Shown here in pieces: positions 36,132 to 45,471 of a stretch of DNA of 64,000 nucleotides (position 1 is its first letter; each line of letters starts with the position of its first letter). A program made the position numbers and the translations under genes. A model generated the notes under the pieces. It searched no databases. It was not told where the DNA came from and saw nothing but the letters and a program-made list of their open reading frames with translations. Origin of the DNA: DAOMFB01 sp963801475 (lineage in GTDB: Bacteria; Acidobacteriota; Thermoanaerobaculia; UBA5066); contig CAWDEX010000001.1 of assembly GCA_963801475.1 (NCBI GenBank), positions 124,001-188,000 on the forward strand, written 5' to 3'.

Positions 36132-37261
36132 CCAGGCACCGGGCTCGCCGGACGGGCCGGCGACGGAGCGTCGGACGTGGCGGACTCGACCGCCATGCCG
36201 TCGGCGAGGCGATCCGAGCCTTCGGTGACGATGGTCTCGCCCCCGGCGAGACCGGAGAGGATCTCGACGGACCCGTCCCCGGTCCTCAGGCCGATCTTCA
36301 CCGGCTTCTCCTTCGCCCGCCCGTTCTCGACGACGTAGACGACGAAGCCGCGTTCGCTCGCCTGCACGGCGCTCTCCGCGACGACGAACGCGCCCTGGTG
36401 AGTTCCGGTGGCCAGCGTCACCTCGGCGAAGAATCCGGGCTTGAGGACGCCGGGGTTGTTCACCCAGGAGAGGATCTCGACCTGCCGCGTGGCCGGATCG
36501 GCGGTGCCTCCAACGTGGTAGACGCGGGCGGTGAACTCCGCGTTGCCGAGCGAAGCGACCTTGAACGTGACGGTCTGACCTTCGGTGGCCTTGAGCGATT
36601 CGGACTCTGAGACCTTGAATCGCAGGCGCAGCCGGTGCAGATCGACGAGCGTCGCGAGAAGGTTGCCGGCCTGGACGAACTGCCCGGGGTCGACGGTGCG
36701 CGTGTTGACCTTGCCGCGACGGGGCGCGCGCACGGACGACCGCTCGAGGTTCTGGAGGGCGATATCGGACACCGCCTTGGCGGAGGCCGCGTCGGCGGCG
36801 AGACGCTCGGCCTCCTGGCGCGCGCGGATCAGCTCCTCCTCGGCGACGAGCTTCTCCCGCGCGAGCGCCTCGCGCCGCACGAGGTCCGACTCGGCCCGCT
36901 TCCAGTCGGCGACCGCCCGCCGGTGCGCGGCCGCGGCGCGCTCGGCTTCGAGGCGGTACCGGTCCGGGTCGATCCGGACGAGGACGGTCTCCGCCGTCAC
37001 GTCGTCCCCAGCGTTGAACAGGACTTCCTTCACGGCGCCGCTCACCTCGGCCGTGATCTGCAGCAGCTCTTCGGGTTCGAGCGACCCCAGCGCCTGAACC
37101 CTGTAGACGACGTCACGCGAGGCGACGGAAGCGGTGCGGACCGCGAGGCTTCGCCCGCCTCGCCCCTTCCTGGCGTCGGAGCCGCCGCCCCCCGAACAGG
37201 CCGTCAGGACACCGCACGCCAGACAAAGCAGGAACAGCGTTCTGCCGGTTTTGGGCACCAT
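36128..37261 (-). CDS. RND efflux periplasmic adaptor lipoprotein
   Basis: This membrane-fusion partner of the adjacent RND pump has 377 residues. The N-terminus is a lipoprotein signal with lipobox LTAC near residue 19, followed by a Gly/Ser linker. Then come a lipoyl half (LGSLEPEELLQITAEVSG), an alpha-hairpin (about 100-165, rich in Ala/Glu/Arg), the second lipoyl half (SSVRAPRRGKV), a beta-barrel and a membrane-proximal domain. I chose ATG 37261 because it begins the signal peptide; longer in-frame starts add sequence that reads through upstream non-coding DNA. The upstream flank holds a glutamine synthetase fragment that overlaps this start in another frame. Confidence 0.92.
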   Translation of the reverse strand: MVPKTGRTLFLLCLACGVLTACSGGGGSDARKGRGGRSLAVRTASVASRDVVYRVQALGSLEPEELLQITAEVSGAVKEVLFNAGDDVTAETVLVRIDPDRYRLEAERAAAAHRRAVADWKRAESDLVRREALAREKLVAEEELIRARQEAERLAADAASAKAVSDIALQNLERSSVRAPRRGKVNTRTVDPGQFVQAGNLLATLVDLHRLRLRFKVSESESLKATEGQTVTFKVASLGNAEFTARVYHVGGTADPATRQVEILSWVNNPGVLKPGFFAEVTLATGTHQGAFVVAESAVQASERGFVVYVVENGRAKEKPVKIGLRTGDGSVEILSGLAGGETIVTEGSDRLADGMAVESATSDAPSPARPASPVPG

Positions 37262-37476
37262 ACCCCCGTGTCGGAGAACCTGAAGTTCCCCCCGGGAAAT
37301 GGTGTCATCCGGCCGCTGCGCTGTCGCTGATGCGAATGCAGGGGGCCCGGCGTGAACCTCGCCACCGGCAGCGTGACGTGCCGCCATCGCCCCGCGAGGT
37401 CGCGGAACTTCAGGTCGACCATCGCGATGGCGTGCGCGCGCGCAAACACGACCGCCTCCTGGAAGTCATGGAACAT
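37204..37476 (-). pseudogene. Glutamine synthetase N-terminal fragment (remnant)
   Basis: An ATG at 37476, preceded by a good ribosome-binding site (GGAGG, seven bases upstream), opens a 90-codon frame. The first 43 or so residues match the N-terminal beta-grasp domain of type I glutamine synthetase: MFHDFQEAVVFARAHA, then MVDLKFRDLAGRWRHVTLPVARF. An intact enzyme continues with the conserved EGVGFDGSS region for another 400 residues. Here similarity stops near 37348, and the frame runs into the start of the RND adaptor gene before a stop at 37204. No other part of glnA is in the window. It looks like the 5' end of a deleted gene; expression as a small protein is possible but unproven. Confidence 0.7.
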
Positions 37477-37559
37477 GACTCGTCCTCCGGGATGGGCCTG
37501 GCGGCCGCGTCGGGGCCGGGCATGGGCCGTATGTCCCCGTCGGACGGGGCGGACCCCCC

Positions 37560-38648
37560 TCAGCGGAAGAGCTTGCGCCGGTTCCGGATGTAGTCGCGGA
37601 AGATGAAGGTGGCCAGGTCGGTGGGGGAGGCGTAGTAGGCCCGCCCGCGGGCCACCTTCGTCAGCGTGTCGACGAAGTCGACGAGGGCGGGGTCGGTCGC
37701 GATCATGAAGGTCGTCAGCTGGATGCCGTCGCGCCGGCAGCGCTCGGCCTCTTCGAGCGTCCGGTTCACGATCTTCAGGTCGAGCCCGAAGGGGTTCTTG
37801 TAGAGACGGCCCCCTTCCTTGATGCAGGACGGCTTCCCGTCGGTGATCAGGAAGATCTGCCGGTTTCGCGATCGTCGCCGCGCGAGGATCTGCCGCGAGA
37901 GCTCGAGCCCGGCCTTCGTGTTCGTGTGGTACGGCCCGACGCGGGCGCGGGAGAGGTGCTCGAGAGGGACGGGGCGCGCCTCGTCGCCGAAGAGGACGAC
38001 GTCGATCGTGTCCTTCGGGTACTTCCGGAGGATCAGCTCCGTCAGGGCGAGGGCGACCTTCTTCGCCGGCGTGAACCGGTCCTCGCCGTAGAGGATCATC
38101 GAATGGGAGATGTCGATGGCGATCGCGGTGGCGCACGCCGTCTGGTGCTCCACCTCGCAGACCTCGAGGTCCTCGGCGAGAAGGGCCAGCTCGTCCGGAT
38201 CGCGCCGGGCGGCGTTCGCGACGGAGCGGAGGCCGTCGAGCCGGGAGAGCTCGTCCCCGAACTCCCACGGGCGCGTCTCGGGAAGGGCTTCCGTCCCGGC
38301 TCCGGCCCGCGGCACGGAATGGAGCCCCGGTCCGGACTTGCCGAGCGACGAGAAGACCTCCTCCAGCGCGGAGCGGCGGATCCGACGCTCGCCGGGGCCT
38401 GTCAGGACGAGGTTTCCCTCGCCGTCGCGCCCGAGGAGTCCCTGCTTCAGGAGCTCCTCCCGGAAAGCGTCGAGGTCGATCGAGGCGTCGATGAGGCCGC
38501 GCCGTTGCAGCTCCTTCAGCCAGGCGAGCGCCTCCTCCACGTCCCCGCCGGAGCGCGTCACCAGGTCGAGAAAGAGCCTCAGCAGCTCCTCGTGGGTCAG
38601 GAGCGCCCGGAGGAGATCGAGAGGGAGCTCGCCGTACCGGTAGTCCAT
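37560..38648 (-). CDS. VWA-domain protein (CoxE-like), likely partner of the MoxR-type ATPase at 46-47.5 kb
   Basis: This cytoplasmic protein has 362 residues. The N-terminal helical part (to about 165) is followed by a von Willebrand A domain. The metal-ion-dependent adhesion site is DISHSM near residue 183, with later Thr and Asp positions (TNTKAG, LITDGKPS). Such proteins work with MoxR-type AAA+ ATPases in chaperone-like or metal-insertion tasks. The usual arrangement is ATPase followed directly by the VWA gene on one strand. Here the plausible partner lies about 7.3 kb away on the same strand, with glycan genes between. ATG 38648 gives a conserved-looking start (MDYRYGELPLDLL). Confidence 0.88.
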   Translation of the reverse strand: MDYRYGELPLDLLRALLTHEELLRLFLDLVTRSGGDVEEALAWLKELQRRGLIDASIDLDAFREELLKQGLLGRDGEGNLVLTGPGERRIRRSALEEVFSSLGKSGPGLHSVPRAGAGTEALPETRPWEFGDELSRLDGLRSVANAARRDPDELALLAEDLEVCEVEHQTACATAIAIDISHSMILYGEDRFTPAKKVALALTELILRKYPKDTIDVVLFGDEARPVPLEHLSRARVGPYHTNTKAGLELSRQILARRRSRNRQIFLITDGKPSCIKEGGRLYKNPFGLDLKIVNRTLEEAERCRRDGIQLTTFMIATDPALVDFVDTLTKVARGRAYYASPTDLATFIFRDYIRNRRKLFR

Positions 38649-38772
38649 CCGTCTCCGATGTTACGTTCGACAAATCGAAACGGACGGGCGGCGCAGAACG
38701 AACGCTTCGGGGCGCCCGTCTCTGCGGCCGGCCTTCGCTACACTGAGGCGTGCCGAGGCGCGGGGAAGGAGC

Positions 38773-39663
38773 ATGCCGGATTTGGTGGAGGATCTGGGGC
38801 CGACGGCAGGCCGGGAGGGCGGACCGCGCGTGGATGAAACGGTCATCCGCGGCCTGAGGGCCGCCCGGACCGCCGGCTACCGTCTTCTCGACCCGCTCGA
38901 CCGGCTGGCGCGCCGCGTCGCCCGGAAAGACGAACTGCCGCCTCTGTCGCTGCGGCGGCACGCCGGACCCGTGAAGGCCTTCGAGAGCTCCACCGAGGCC
39001 CTCTTCGGACTTCTCGCCTGGATCGGTCTTCCGGGCGCCGAAACGCGACTTCTGGATCTCGGCTGCGGGCCGGGGGCCGTGCCGCTCCGGCTCGAACGCG
39101 GGCGCGTGGCGGTGCGCGGGTACGTCGGCGTCGACGTTCACGAACCGTCGATTCTCTGGTGCCGGCGCCGCTTCGCCGGCCGCGAGACGTTCCGGTTCGA
39201 GCTGGCCTCTGTCCGAAGCCCGTACGGCCGGGCGGATGCGGCAGATCCCGTCGGCTACCGCTTTCCGGTGGAGGACGCCGGGGCCGACCTCGTCCTCGCG
39301 AAGTCGCTCTTCACGCATCTCCTGGACGAGACGGCACGCCATTACCTCTCCGAAATACGGCGCTGCCTCTCCCCGGGGGGCCGTGGCGTCCTGACGGCTT
39401 TCGTCTTCGACGGGACGACGGGCGGCCCTCCCGCCTTTCCCCACCACGGTGAGAACCCCCGGGTCCGCTGGCGCCGCCGGGTCCATCCGCACGCGGCGGT
39501 GGCCTACGACCGGCGGCTCTTCGAGGAGATGCTCTCCGGGAGCGGTCTCGAGATCCTGGAGATGCTTCCCGGATTCTGGCCGGGCCTGTCGCCACGGCTC
39601 CGGGGCCAGGACACCTTCATCGTCTGTCCCGCGCCGGCCGGCCCCGGAGATCCGGGCCGATGA
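38773..39663 (+). CDS. Class I SAM-dependent methyltransferase
   Basis: This is a predicted methyltransferase of 296 residues. The SAM-binding motif I is LLDLGCGPGAVPL near residue 98, followed by an acidic residue in YVGVDVHE. A later region DLVLAKSLFTHLLD and the post-motif LSPGGRGVLTAF complete the Rossmann pattern. The acceptor is unknown. Its stop overlaps the O-antigen-ligase-type gene by four bases, which points to a role in glycan or lipid modification. AAGGAG is only one base from ATG 38773, unusually close; in-frame TTG 38782 or GTG 38785 would have better spacing. Confidence 0.85.
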   Translation: MPDLVEDLGPTAGREGGPRVDETVIRGLRAARTAGYRLLDPLDRLARRVARKDELPPLSLRRHAGPVKAFESSTEALFGLLAWIGLPGAETRLLDLGCGPGAVPLRLERGRVAVRGYVGVDVHEPSILWCRRRFAGRETFRFELASVRSPYGRADAADPVGYRFPVEDAGADLVLAKSLFTHLLDETARHYLSEIRRCLSPGGRGVLTAFVFDGTTGGPPAFPHHGENPRVRWRRRVHPHAAVAYDRRLFEEMLSGSGLEILEMLPGFWPGLSPRLRGQDTFIVCPAPAGPGDPGR

Positions 39664-41612
39664 ACAAAGGACGCGCGTCGCTCGCGGGGGCCGGGGCGCT
39701 CCTCCTCGCGCTTCTCGCGGGGGCTGCCGTCCCGGCCGGCACATCGCCCCGGATGTGGACTGTCCTCGCGCTCGTCGCCGTCGCCGGGGCGCTCCTCGGC
39801 TCGCGATCGCCGGACGGCGCCGCCGTCGCCCTAGCCTTCCTCGCGCCGCTCTTCCCCGGACTCTCGCGACCGCTCGGCACCGGGATGCCGCTCCTTTTTC
39901 TCTTCGCCGCTCCCGCCCTCGGCGCCGCGCTCGTGGTCCGGAGCGGCCGGGGCGAGCCGTCGCCCCTGCCACGTCCGCTCGTGAGGTGGAGTCTCGCCTT
40001 TCTGGCCGTCGCCGCAGCCTCGGCCGTCTCTTCGGTCGTCCGGGGTGAGACTCTCTGGCGCCTTCTTCACGACCGGACGGTCCCGCACTACGTCAACGCC
40101 CTCTGGGGCACGTCGGCGGAGCGAAGCCGCGACGCGGTCCTCCTCTTTCTCGGCTACGCCCTCCTTCTCGCCGCGCTCGACGCCTTCGCCCGGCTCGCGG
40201 GCGATGCGGCGAAGCGCGCCCGGCTTCTCGTGGCCGCTGCGGCGGGAGGGGCGCTGGCCCTGGCCTCGATTCCCCTCGAGTGGCTCGTTCCGACCGGGAG
40301 CTGGAACGCTTACTGGCGCGACATCGGCCGGCTCTCGGGTTCGTTCACCGATCCGAACGCGCTCGGCGTCGGCGCCGCACTTCTCGTCCCGGTCGCTCTG
40401 GCGGCATTCTTCGGGGAGAAGACCGCGGCGGGGGGCCGCATCGCGGCCGTCCTCGTCCTCGTCCTCGTCGTCCCGGCGCTCGAGGCCTCCGGTTCGCGCT
40501 CGGGCTTCCTCCTCCTCGGCGTCGCTGCTGCTCTGGCGGTCGCGGGGCTCGTCCGGGCGCGGATCGTCCGGCTCCGCCCACTCGGCCTCGGCCTCGCGGC
40601 GGCGCTCGTCGTGACCGCGGCGGTCTGGCCGTTCCTGCCGAAGGGGGGCTCCGTGGCCGCCGGCGGTCTCGTGTCGCGCCTCGTCGCGTCGGCCCGGAGC
40701 GGCTCCCTCGAGCGTGCGCTGACCCAGCGGACCGTCTTCTGGCGTGGCGCGTTCGACGTCATCGCCGAGGAGCCGCTCTCGGGCTGCGGCCTCGGGGGGT
40801 TCGTCTACGAGTTCCCCGTCCGGTTCGGCCGAAGGCACGAGCCCGTAAACTTCACCGACAACCCGACCAACTCCCTCCTCGACGTCGCCGCCGAATGCGG
40901 CGTGCCGGCGCTCCTTCTCGCGCTGGCAGCCGTCATCCCGCTTCTCGTCCTCGCGTGGGACACGGCGCTGACGCGCGAGAGGATCCCGGTCGGCGCGCGG
41001 GCCGCCGGCGCTACGCTTGTGGGGCTGGCCGTGGCCTCGCTGACCGGAGGGCACTTCCGTTTTCCGGAGGTGGGCGTCCTGGCCTCGCTCGTCGCGGCGC
41101 TCCTTCTCGCGACGGGGGTGCCCGACGGCGCGCCGGATCCCGACCTCGCCACGCCGAAGCGCGCCGGCGCCGTCCTCGCCGCCGCTGGAATCCTGGCGTC
41201 GGTTCTGGTGGTCCTTCCGACCCTGAGCGCGGACGCGGCCTTCCGGGCGGAGCCGTGGATCGGTCTCTACGGCCCCGAGCTCCGGAAGGAGATGGCGCCC
41301 CACCGCTGGATGGGTCCCGCGGCCCTGCGCCGGATCCGCCCGGGCGAGACGTCGCTGACGCTCCGCCTCGCGAACAGACGCCCGGACGACCTGCCGGTCG
41401 CCTTCAGCGTCGAGGTGGACGGCTCTCCCCGCCCCGGGTCGGTCATCCCGAAAGATGGCGAGGCGACGTTGGCGCTCGAGGACCTTCGGTCCGGTCAGAT
41501 CGTCCGGCTCGCGGCACAGCCGACCTTTATTCCCGGCGAGGGACGTCTCGGACGCGACGAGCGAACGCTCTCGCTCATGGTCCTCCTTCCGTACGGGTCG
41601 AAATTCCCCTGA
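39660..41612 (+). CDS. O-antigen ligase/polymerase-like membrane protein (Wzy_C family)
   Basis: This polytopic inner-membrane protein has 650 residues and about 12 hydrophobic helices. The Wzy_C/WaaL-type signature is visible: SGSFTDPNALG before the middle helices, and a large periplasmic loop ending in NFTDNPTNSLLDVAAECG, matching the conserved loop of O-antigen ligases and polymerases. A C-terminal periplasmic tail of about 130 residues, beta-rich and without helices, is an addition not found in minimal ligases. The likely role is transfer or polymerisation of lipid-linked glycans at the periplasmic face. It overlaps the methyltransferase gene by four bases (ATGA). Confidence 0.85.
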   Translation: MNKGRASLAGAGALLLALLAGAAVPAGTSPRMWTVLALVAVAGALLGSRSPDGAAVALAFLAPLFPGLSRPLGTGMPLLFLFAAPALGAALVVRSGRGEPSPLPRPLVRWSLAFLAVAAASAVSSVVRGETLWRLLHDRTVPHYVNALWGTSAERSRDAVLLFLGYALLLAALDAFARLAGDAAKRARLLVAAAAGGALALASIPLEWLVPTGSWNAYWRDIGRLSGSFTDPNALGVGAALLVPVALAAFFGEKTAAGGRIAAVLVLVLVVPALEASGSRSGFLLLGVAAALAVAGLVRARIVRLRPLGLGLAAALVVTAAVWPFLPKGGSVAAGGLVSRLVASARSGSLERALTQRTVFWRGAFDVIAEEPLSGCGLGGFVYEFPVRFGRRHEPVNFTDNPTNSLLDVAAECGVPALLLALAAVIPLLVLAWDTALTRERIPVGARAAGATLVGLAVASLTGGHFRFPEVGVLASLVAALLLATGVPDGAPDPDLATPKRAGAVLAAAGILASVLVVLPTLSADAAFRAEPWIGLYGPELRKEMAPHRWMGPAALRRIRPGETSLTLRLANRRPDDLPVAFSVEVDGSPRPGSVIPKDGEATLALEDLRSGQIVRLAAQPTFIPGEGRLGRDERTLSLMVLLPYGSKFP

Positions 41613-41643
41613 TCCGGCGTCGTCCCGGAATTCCCCCCGCCCC

Positions 41644-44600
41644 TCACGGGCTCCAGGTGAAGTGCTGGATGGGGTACGGCCGGTAGCGACCGTCCTTCGC
41701 GCGGAACAGGACGAGGAGTTCGTGCGGGCCGGCGTCGTCGGAGCGCGCGGCGTACCGCGCTTCGAAGCCCGCCGACCGGCAGTCGCCCATCCGTGGAAGG
41801 GCCCGCGCCACGTCGTCGCGCGGAACGCGCCTGGCGGAGAGGGGCGTCCGCTCCTCTCCGTCGATGAGAATCGTCACCTCGAGATCCTCTCCCGGAATCC
41901 GGGCCCAGCCCGCGACGACGAGCTCCCCGCGGACGGTGGCTCCGGGCTCGGAGTCGTTGATGCCGCCCGCGAGGGTGAGATCCACCGGGCCGCGGAGTGC
42001 GGTGGCCGGGGCGGCTGTCGCCGCGGGGGAGAGAGTCCAGGGAAGGGGCGTTTCGGCGGGAGCGCCGGGCTCCGTCTTCGCGACGGCATACAGGTCCGCG
42101 CCGACGCGTTCGTCGAAGCGCCCCTGGAACCGAAGCCGTCCCGACGACACGCCACGAGCCAGGAAGACACGGAAAGCCTCCCGCCTCTCGGGAAGCAGCC
42201 ATGCCTCGCGGACCGTGACGTAGGAGGTCGGAATCGACTCGAGGAGGTCGAGAAGCTCGTCCGGGATCCGCTGCCGGCCGCTCAGTTCCTCGAGCCTCTG
42301 GACGATCGGGATGTTGAAGCCCGAGACGCCGTTCACGAGGGGCTTGCCGTGATCGGCGGCACGGAGGACGTACTCGTAGTTGCCGTGGAGATCCTGGTTC
42401 GACGGGAGTTCGACGACCCCTCCCTTCATCGGAAGCGTGGCGAGCTTCTTCGTCAGGCGGTCGGGATCGGCCCTTCCGCGGAAGAGCTGGAGGGGGGCGA
42501 CGCGCTGCTCGAAGAGGAGGAGGGCGCCGGCGGCCGCGAAGACGGCGGCCGCGGCGCGCGGCGATCCGCCGCGTCGTCGCTGGCACGCGGTCGCCAGGGC
42601 GAGCGCCCCCGCTCCCGCCAGGACGGCGAGACCGAGGTCTGCCACCATCGCCCAGCGCGCCGGGATCCGGATGCTCCGGAAGAGCGGGATGAGCTCGTAG
42701 AGCACCCGGTGGAACCAGAACCGGAGGCCGAAGGAGCCGGCAACGCCGAGGATGAGCCAGATCAGGCCGAAGACGAGCACCTCGGGGCGGCATCCGGCCC
42801 GGAGGCTCTCGACGAGGTTCGGACTCTTCGCCCAGGTGAAGGCGCGAGGCCAGGCGAGGCTCCAGCGGAGAAGGAGAAGAAACGCGAGGAGCACGAGGGC
42901 GCGGTCCGGATCCGACGCTTTCAGTACCTCCCGCCCGAGAACCGTGAGCCGGAAGGGCGTGACGTTCGCGGCGAAGACGGCGATCGTCCCGGCGGCGACC
43001 GCGAGGAGATCGAGGGCGACGAGGAGACGTCCCGGCGGAGACTTCGCGGCCGCGTCAGCCGGCACGCGTGACGCGGACGGCCGGAGCAGGAAGAGGCCCG
43101 CGACGGCGAGGAGTGGCATCACGAGCCCGGGGAAGAGGGAGAGCTCGCCGGGAGGCGGCGCCTCGCCGAGGGGGCTCCAGAAACGGTTGCGGGGGTCGAC
43201 GGTCAGCCAGTGGTGCGGTCGGGCCGAGCCGGCGAGCGTCTCTTCCGGCCCGCGCTCCATGCCGTAGAGCTTCGAGACCTTCCGGTACGGGAGGAGAAAC
43301 GGCAGGAGGACGAGCCCGGCCAGAGCGACGGCGAGAGCCGCGCGGCGCCAGACGTCCCGGCGTCTTTCGAGGCCGTTCCGCACGAGGAGCCAGCCGAACG
43401 TCGCGGCGAGGGGGATCAGCGTCAGGACGAACCAATGGATGACGGTCAGGGCGTTCATCAGGAACGCCCCGCCGAGCCACGCGGCCCTCTTCCGGTCGGG
43501 CTTCCGGAGGTAGAGGACGACGGCCTCGGCAAGGACCGGGATCCAGCCGGAAGAGAGGTAGACGACGTGGGAGAGGTGCTGGAACCGGAACGGCACGAAG
43601 GCGAAGCCGATGCCGGCCACCCAGGCGGCTCCCGTCGAGCCCGTCAACGTCCGGGCCAGCCGGAAGGCGCCGTATCCCGAGAAGGCGAAACCGAGAAGCG
43701 TCAGGAGGCTCTGGGCCGTCAGAGGGCGGAGTCCGAGGGCGAAGAGCGGAAAGAGCGGGAGCGCAAGGCCGTAGTGGTGCTCGCTGAAGGCGAGGGTGTA
43801 ACGGTAGGGGAAAAAGATGTTCCCCTGGAAGAGATTCAACGGGTCGTGGAAGGTCTGGTGGAAGTCCCACCAGAGGATCCACGAGGAGAGATAGGGGTCG
43901 CCCCAGTCGGCCGCGTGGTCGCGGATGTGCCGGACCCACGGCCACGTCATGACGACCGTGAGGAGGAAAAATCCCGCGAAGACGAGCGCCTCTCGGGTGA
44001 CGGGCCGGAGCTTCGGCATCCCTGCGTTCGGCTTCGCGCTCACACCGGCGATTGTACGGAGCGGAAGCGATCCGCGAAGGGCGGCCCGGAGCGCCATCGC
44101 GAGGAGAACGAGACAGGGGATCGAGAGCTGGATCAGGAAACGGTTCCAGGTCGGGTGGACCAGCTCGGCCCCCTTCCAGGGCGTGATGCCATAGGCGACG
44201 AGGTAGACGGCGACCGCCCCGGCGACTCCGAGGAGCAGCGGATGCGCCGGGCGCCTCCGGAGCGCGCCGGCGCCGGCCAGGAGGACGACGGGTGCGCACC
44301 ACCAGAAGCCCGCCCAGGCTTCGGCGTCGGCCATTTCCTTCCAGATCGGCCCCGGAAGAAGGGGCAGCCGTTTCAGCGTCTCCCGAACGACGGGGAGCCT
44401 TCGGAGCTGTTCGTCGTAGCCCTCGTCATGGCGGTTCACGATGCCGGATTTCCAGGAGACGACGACGCCGATGGCCGCCGCCACGAGGAACGAAGCGAGG
44501 ACGACGGGCCGAAGCGCTCGGAGGGCGGGCGCGCTCCTTCGTCGTGCCCGGACGAACGTCGCCGTGGCAGCCACGGCGAGGGCGACGAACGCGAGCGGGA

Positions 44601-45471
44601 GCCCTTCGTTTTTCGCGAGGACACCAGCGCCGAGAAGGAGCCCGGCGGCGATGCCGGTCGAGGATTCGAGACGCGTCTCGAGCAGAAGCAGCAGCCCGCC
44701 ACCCCAGAGGCAGGCCAGCGGAAAGTCCGCGTAGGCGGTCCCGGCGCCGCCGTCCATCATGTCGGAAGAGAGGAGGGGAACGAGGGACGCGACGAGCGTC
44801 ACGAGGGCCGCTGCCAGGGTCCCGGCCCTCCTCCGTGCGCCGTCGAAGAGGACCAGGAGAAATGCCGGGAAGAACATGGCATAGAGGGGCCGCGTGACGC
44901 GTGTGTCGTCCGTCGCGGCGAAGGTCTCCTGCAGCGCGACCTGCGCAAGCGGCAGAAGCGGCGGGTACTGGGGGTGCGACACGTACCACCGCTCCTCGCG
45001 GAGAACGGGGGAGTCGACGGTCCCGTCGGCGCGTATCCACCGTGCCGCGGCCACCCACGACATCTGACCGTCCCAGTCGCGCGTGACCTCGGAAACGGCG
45101 ACCGAGAAGAGGCCGGCCGTGACGATCACGCCGACGAGCGCCGCCACGGCCACGGCGACACGGGCCGGAAGCAGCCGCCGCGGGGTCGAGGAGGGGGTTC
45201 CCGCCCTCCGCCGGCGGGGAAGGAGCGCACAGGCGGCGAGGACGAGGAAGAGAGGAAGGATCACCTGCCGCTTCAGCGGCATCCCCGCCATGTGGTCGAG
45301 CGCGAAGAGGGCGGAGGCCGCCCCGGCGACGCCGAGGAGCCACGCCCAGGCCAGCCGCCGGAAGAACGGCCTCGCGTCGAGAGACGGGAAGAACCGGAGG
45401 AGCCCGTTCCCGGCGAGGAGGAAGAGGGCGATCCCGCCGAAGCTCGCGGCGAGCCGGGCGGCGAGCGTCAC
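41644..45471 (-). CDS. Giant double GT-C-like membrane protein, possibly two genes joined by a frameshift
   Basis: The 1275-residue frame contains two membrane modules in tandem. Residues 1 to about 475 look like a GT-C glycosyltransferase (ArnT/PMT-like; the first large loop has TRDWDGQMSWVAAARW and HPQYPPLLPLAQ). Residues about 477-1275 form a second module of about 11 helices (WGDPYLSSWILWWDFHQ, GNIFFPYRYTLAFSEHHYG) with a soluble C-terminal beta-rich domain. Such transferases use polyprenyl-phosphate sugars at the periplasmic face. GTG 45471 overlaps the upstream stop as GTGA. In the middle, GTG 44043 is followed by a natural second start (SAKPNAGMPKLRP), and the adjacent frame has a TGA overlapping it as GTGA. 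Two originally separate genes of about 475 and 799 residues are therefore plausible. Confidence 0.78.
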   Translation of the reverse strand: MTLAARLAASFGGIALFLLAGNGLLRFFPSLDARPFFRRLAWAWLLGVAGAASALFALDHMAGMPLKRQVILPLFLVLAACALLPRRRRAGTPSSTPRRLLPARVAVAVAALVGVIVTAGLFSVAVSEVTRDWDGQMSWVAAARWIRADGTVDSPVLREERWYVSHPQYPPLLPLAQVALQETFAATDDTRVTRPLYAMFFPAFLLVLFDGARRRAGTLAAALVTLVASLVPLLSSDMMDGGAGTAYADFPLACLWGGGLLLLLETRLESSTGIAAGLLLGAGVLAKNEGLPLAFVALAVAATATFVRARRRSAPALRALRPVVLASFLVAAAIGVVVSWKSGIVNRHDEGYDEQLRRLPVVRETLKRLPLLPGPIWKEMADAEAWAGFWWCAPVVLLAGAGALRRRPAHPLLLGVAGAVAVYLVAYGITPWKGAELVHPTWNRFLIQLSIPCLVLLAMALRAALRGSLPLRTIAGVSAKPNAGMPKLRPVTREALVFAGFFLLTVVMTWPWVRHIRDHAADWGDPYLSSWILWWDFHQTFHDPLNLFQGNIFFPYRYTLAFSEHHYGLALPLFPLFALGLRPLTAQSLLTLLGFAFSGYGAFRLARTLTGSTGAAWVAGIGFAFVPFRFQHLSHVVYLSSGWIPVLAEAVVLYLRKPDRKRAAWLGGAFLMNALTVIHWFVLTLIPLAATFGWLLVRNGLERRRDVWRRAALAVALAGLVLLPFLLPYRKVSKLYGMERGPEETLAGSARPHHWLTVDPRNRFWSPLGEAPPPGELSLFPGLVMPLLAVAGLFLLRPSASRVPADAAAKSPPGRLLVALDLLAVAAGTIAVFAANVTPFRLTVLGREVLKASDPDRALVLLAFLLLLRWSLAWPRAFTWAKSPNLVESLRAGCRPEVLVFGLIWLILGVAGSFGLRFWFHRVLYELIPLFRSIRIPARWAMVADLGLAVLAGAGALALATACQRRRGGSPRAAAAVFAAAGALLLFEQRVAPLQLFRGRADPDRLTKKLATLPMKGGVVELPSNQDLHGNYEYVLRAADHGKPLVNGVSGFNIPIVQRLEELSGRQRIPDELLDLLESIPTSYVTVREAWLLPERREAFRVFLARGVSSGRLRFQGRFDERVGADLYAVAKTEPGAPAETPLPWTLSPAATAAPATALRGPVDLTLAGGINDSEPGATVRGELVVAGWARIPGEDLEVTILIDGEERTPLSARRVPRDDVARALPRMGDCRSAGFEARYAARSDDAGPHELLVLFRAKDGRYRPYPIQHFTWSP

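Noticed and set aside
33114..36338. A 1074-codon plus-strand open frame opposite the RND pump.
   Set aside because: It has an Arg/Asp/Glu/Gly-biased composition, no domain motif and no ribosome-binding site. The RND protein on the opposite strand explains the DNA fully.
37526..37546. Inverted repeat CCCCGTC-GACGGGG downstream of the VWA gene as a terminator.
   Set aside because: The stem is short with a very small loop and no T-run follows on the minus strand; similar GC palindromes are common here.
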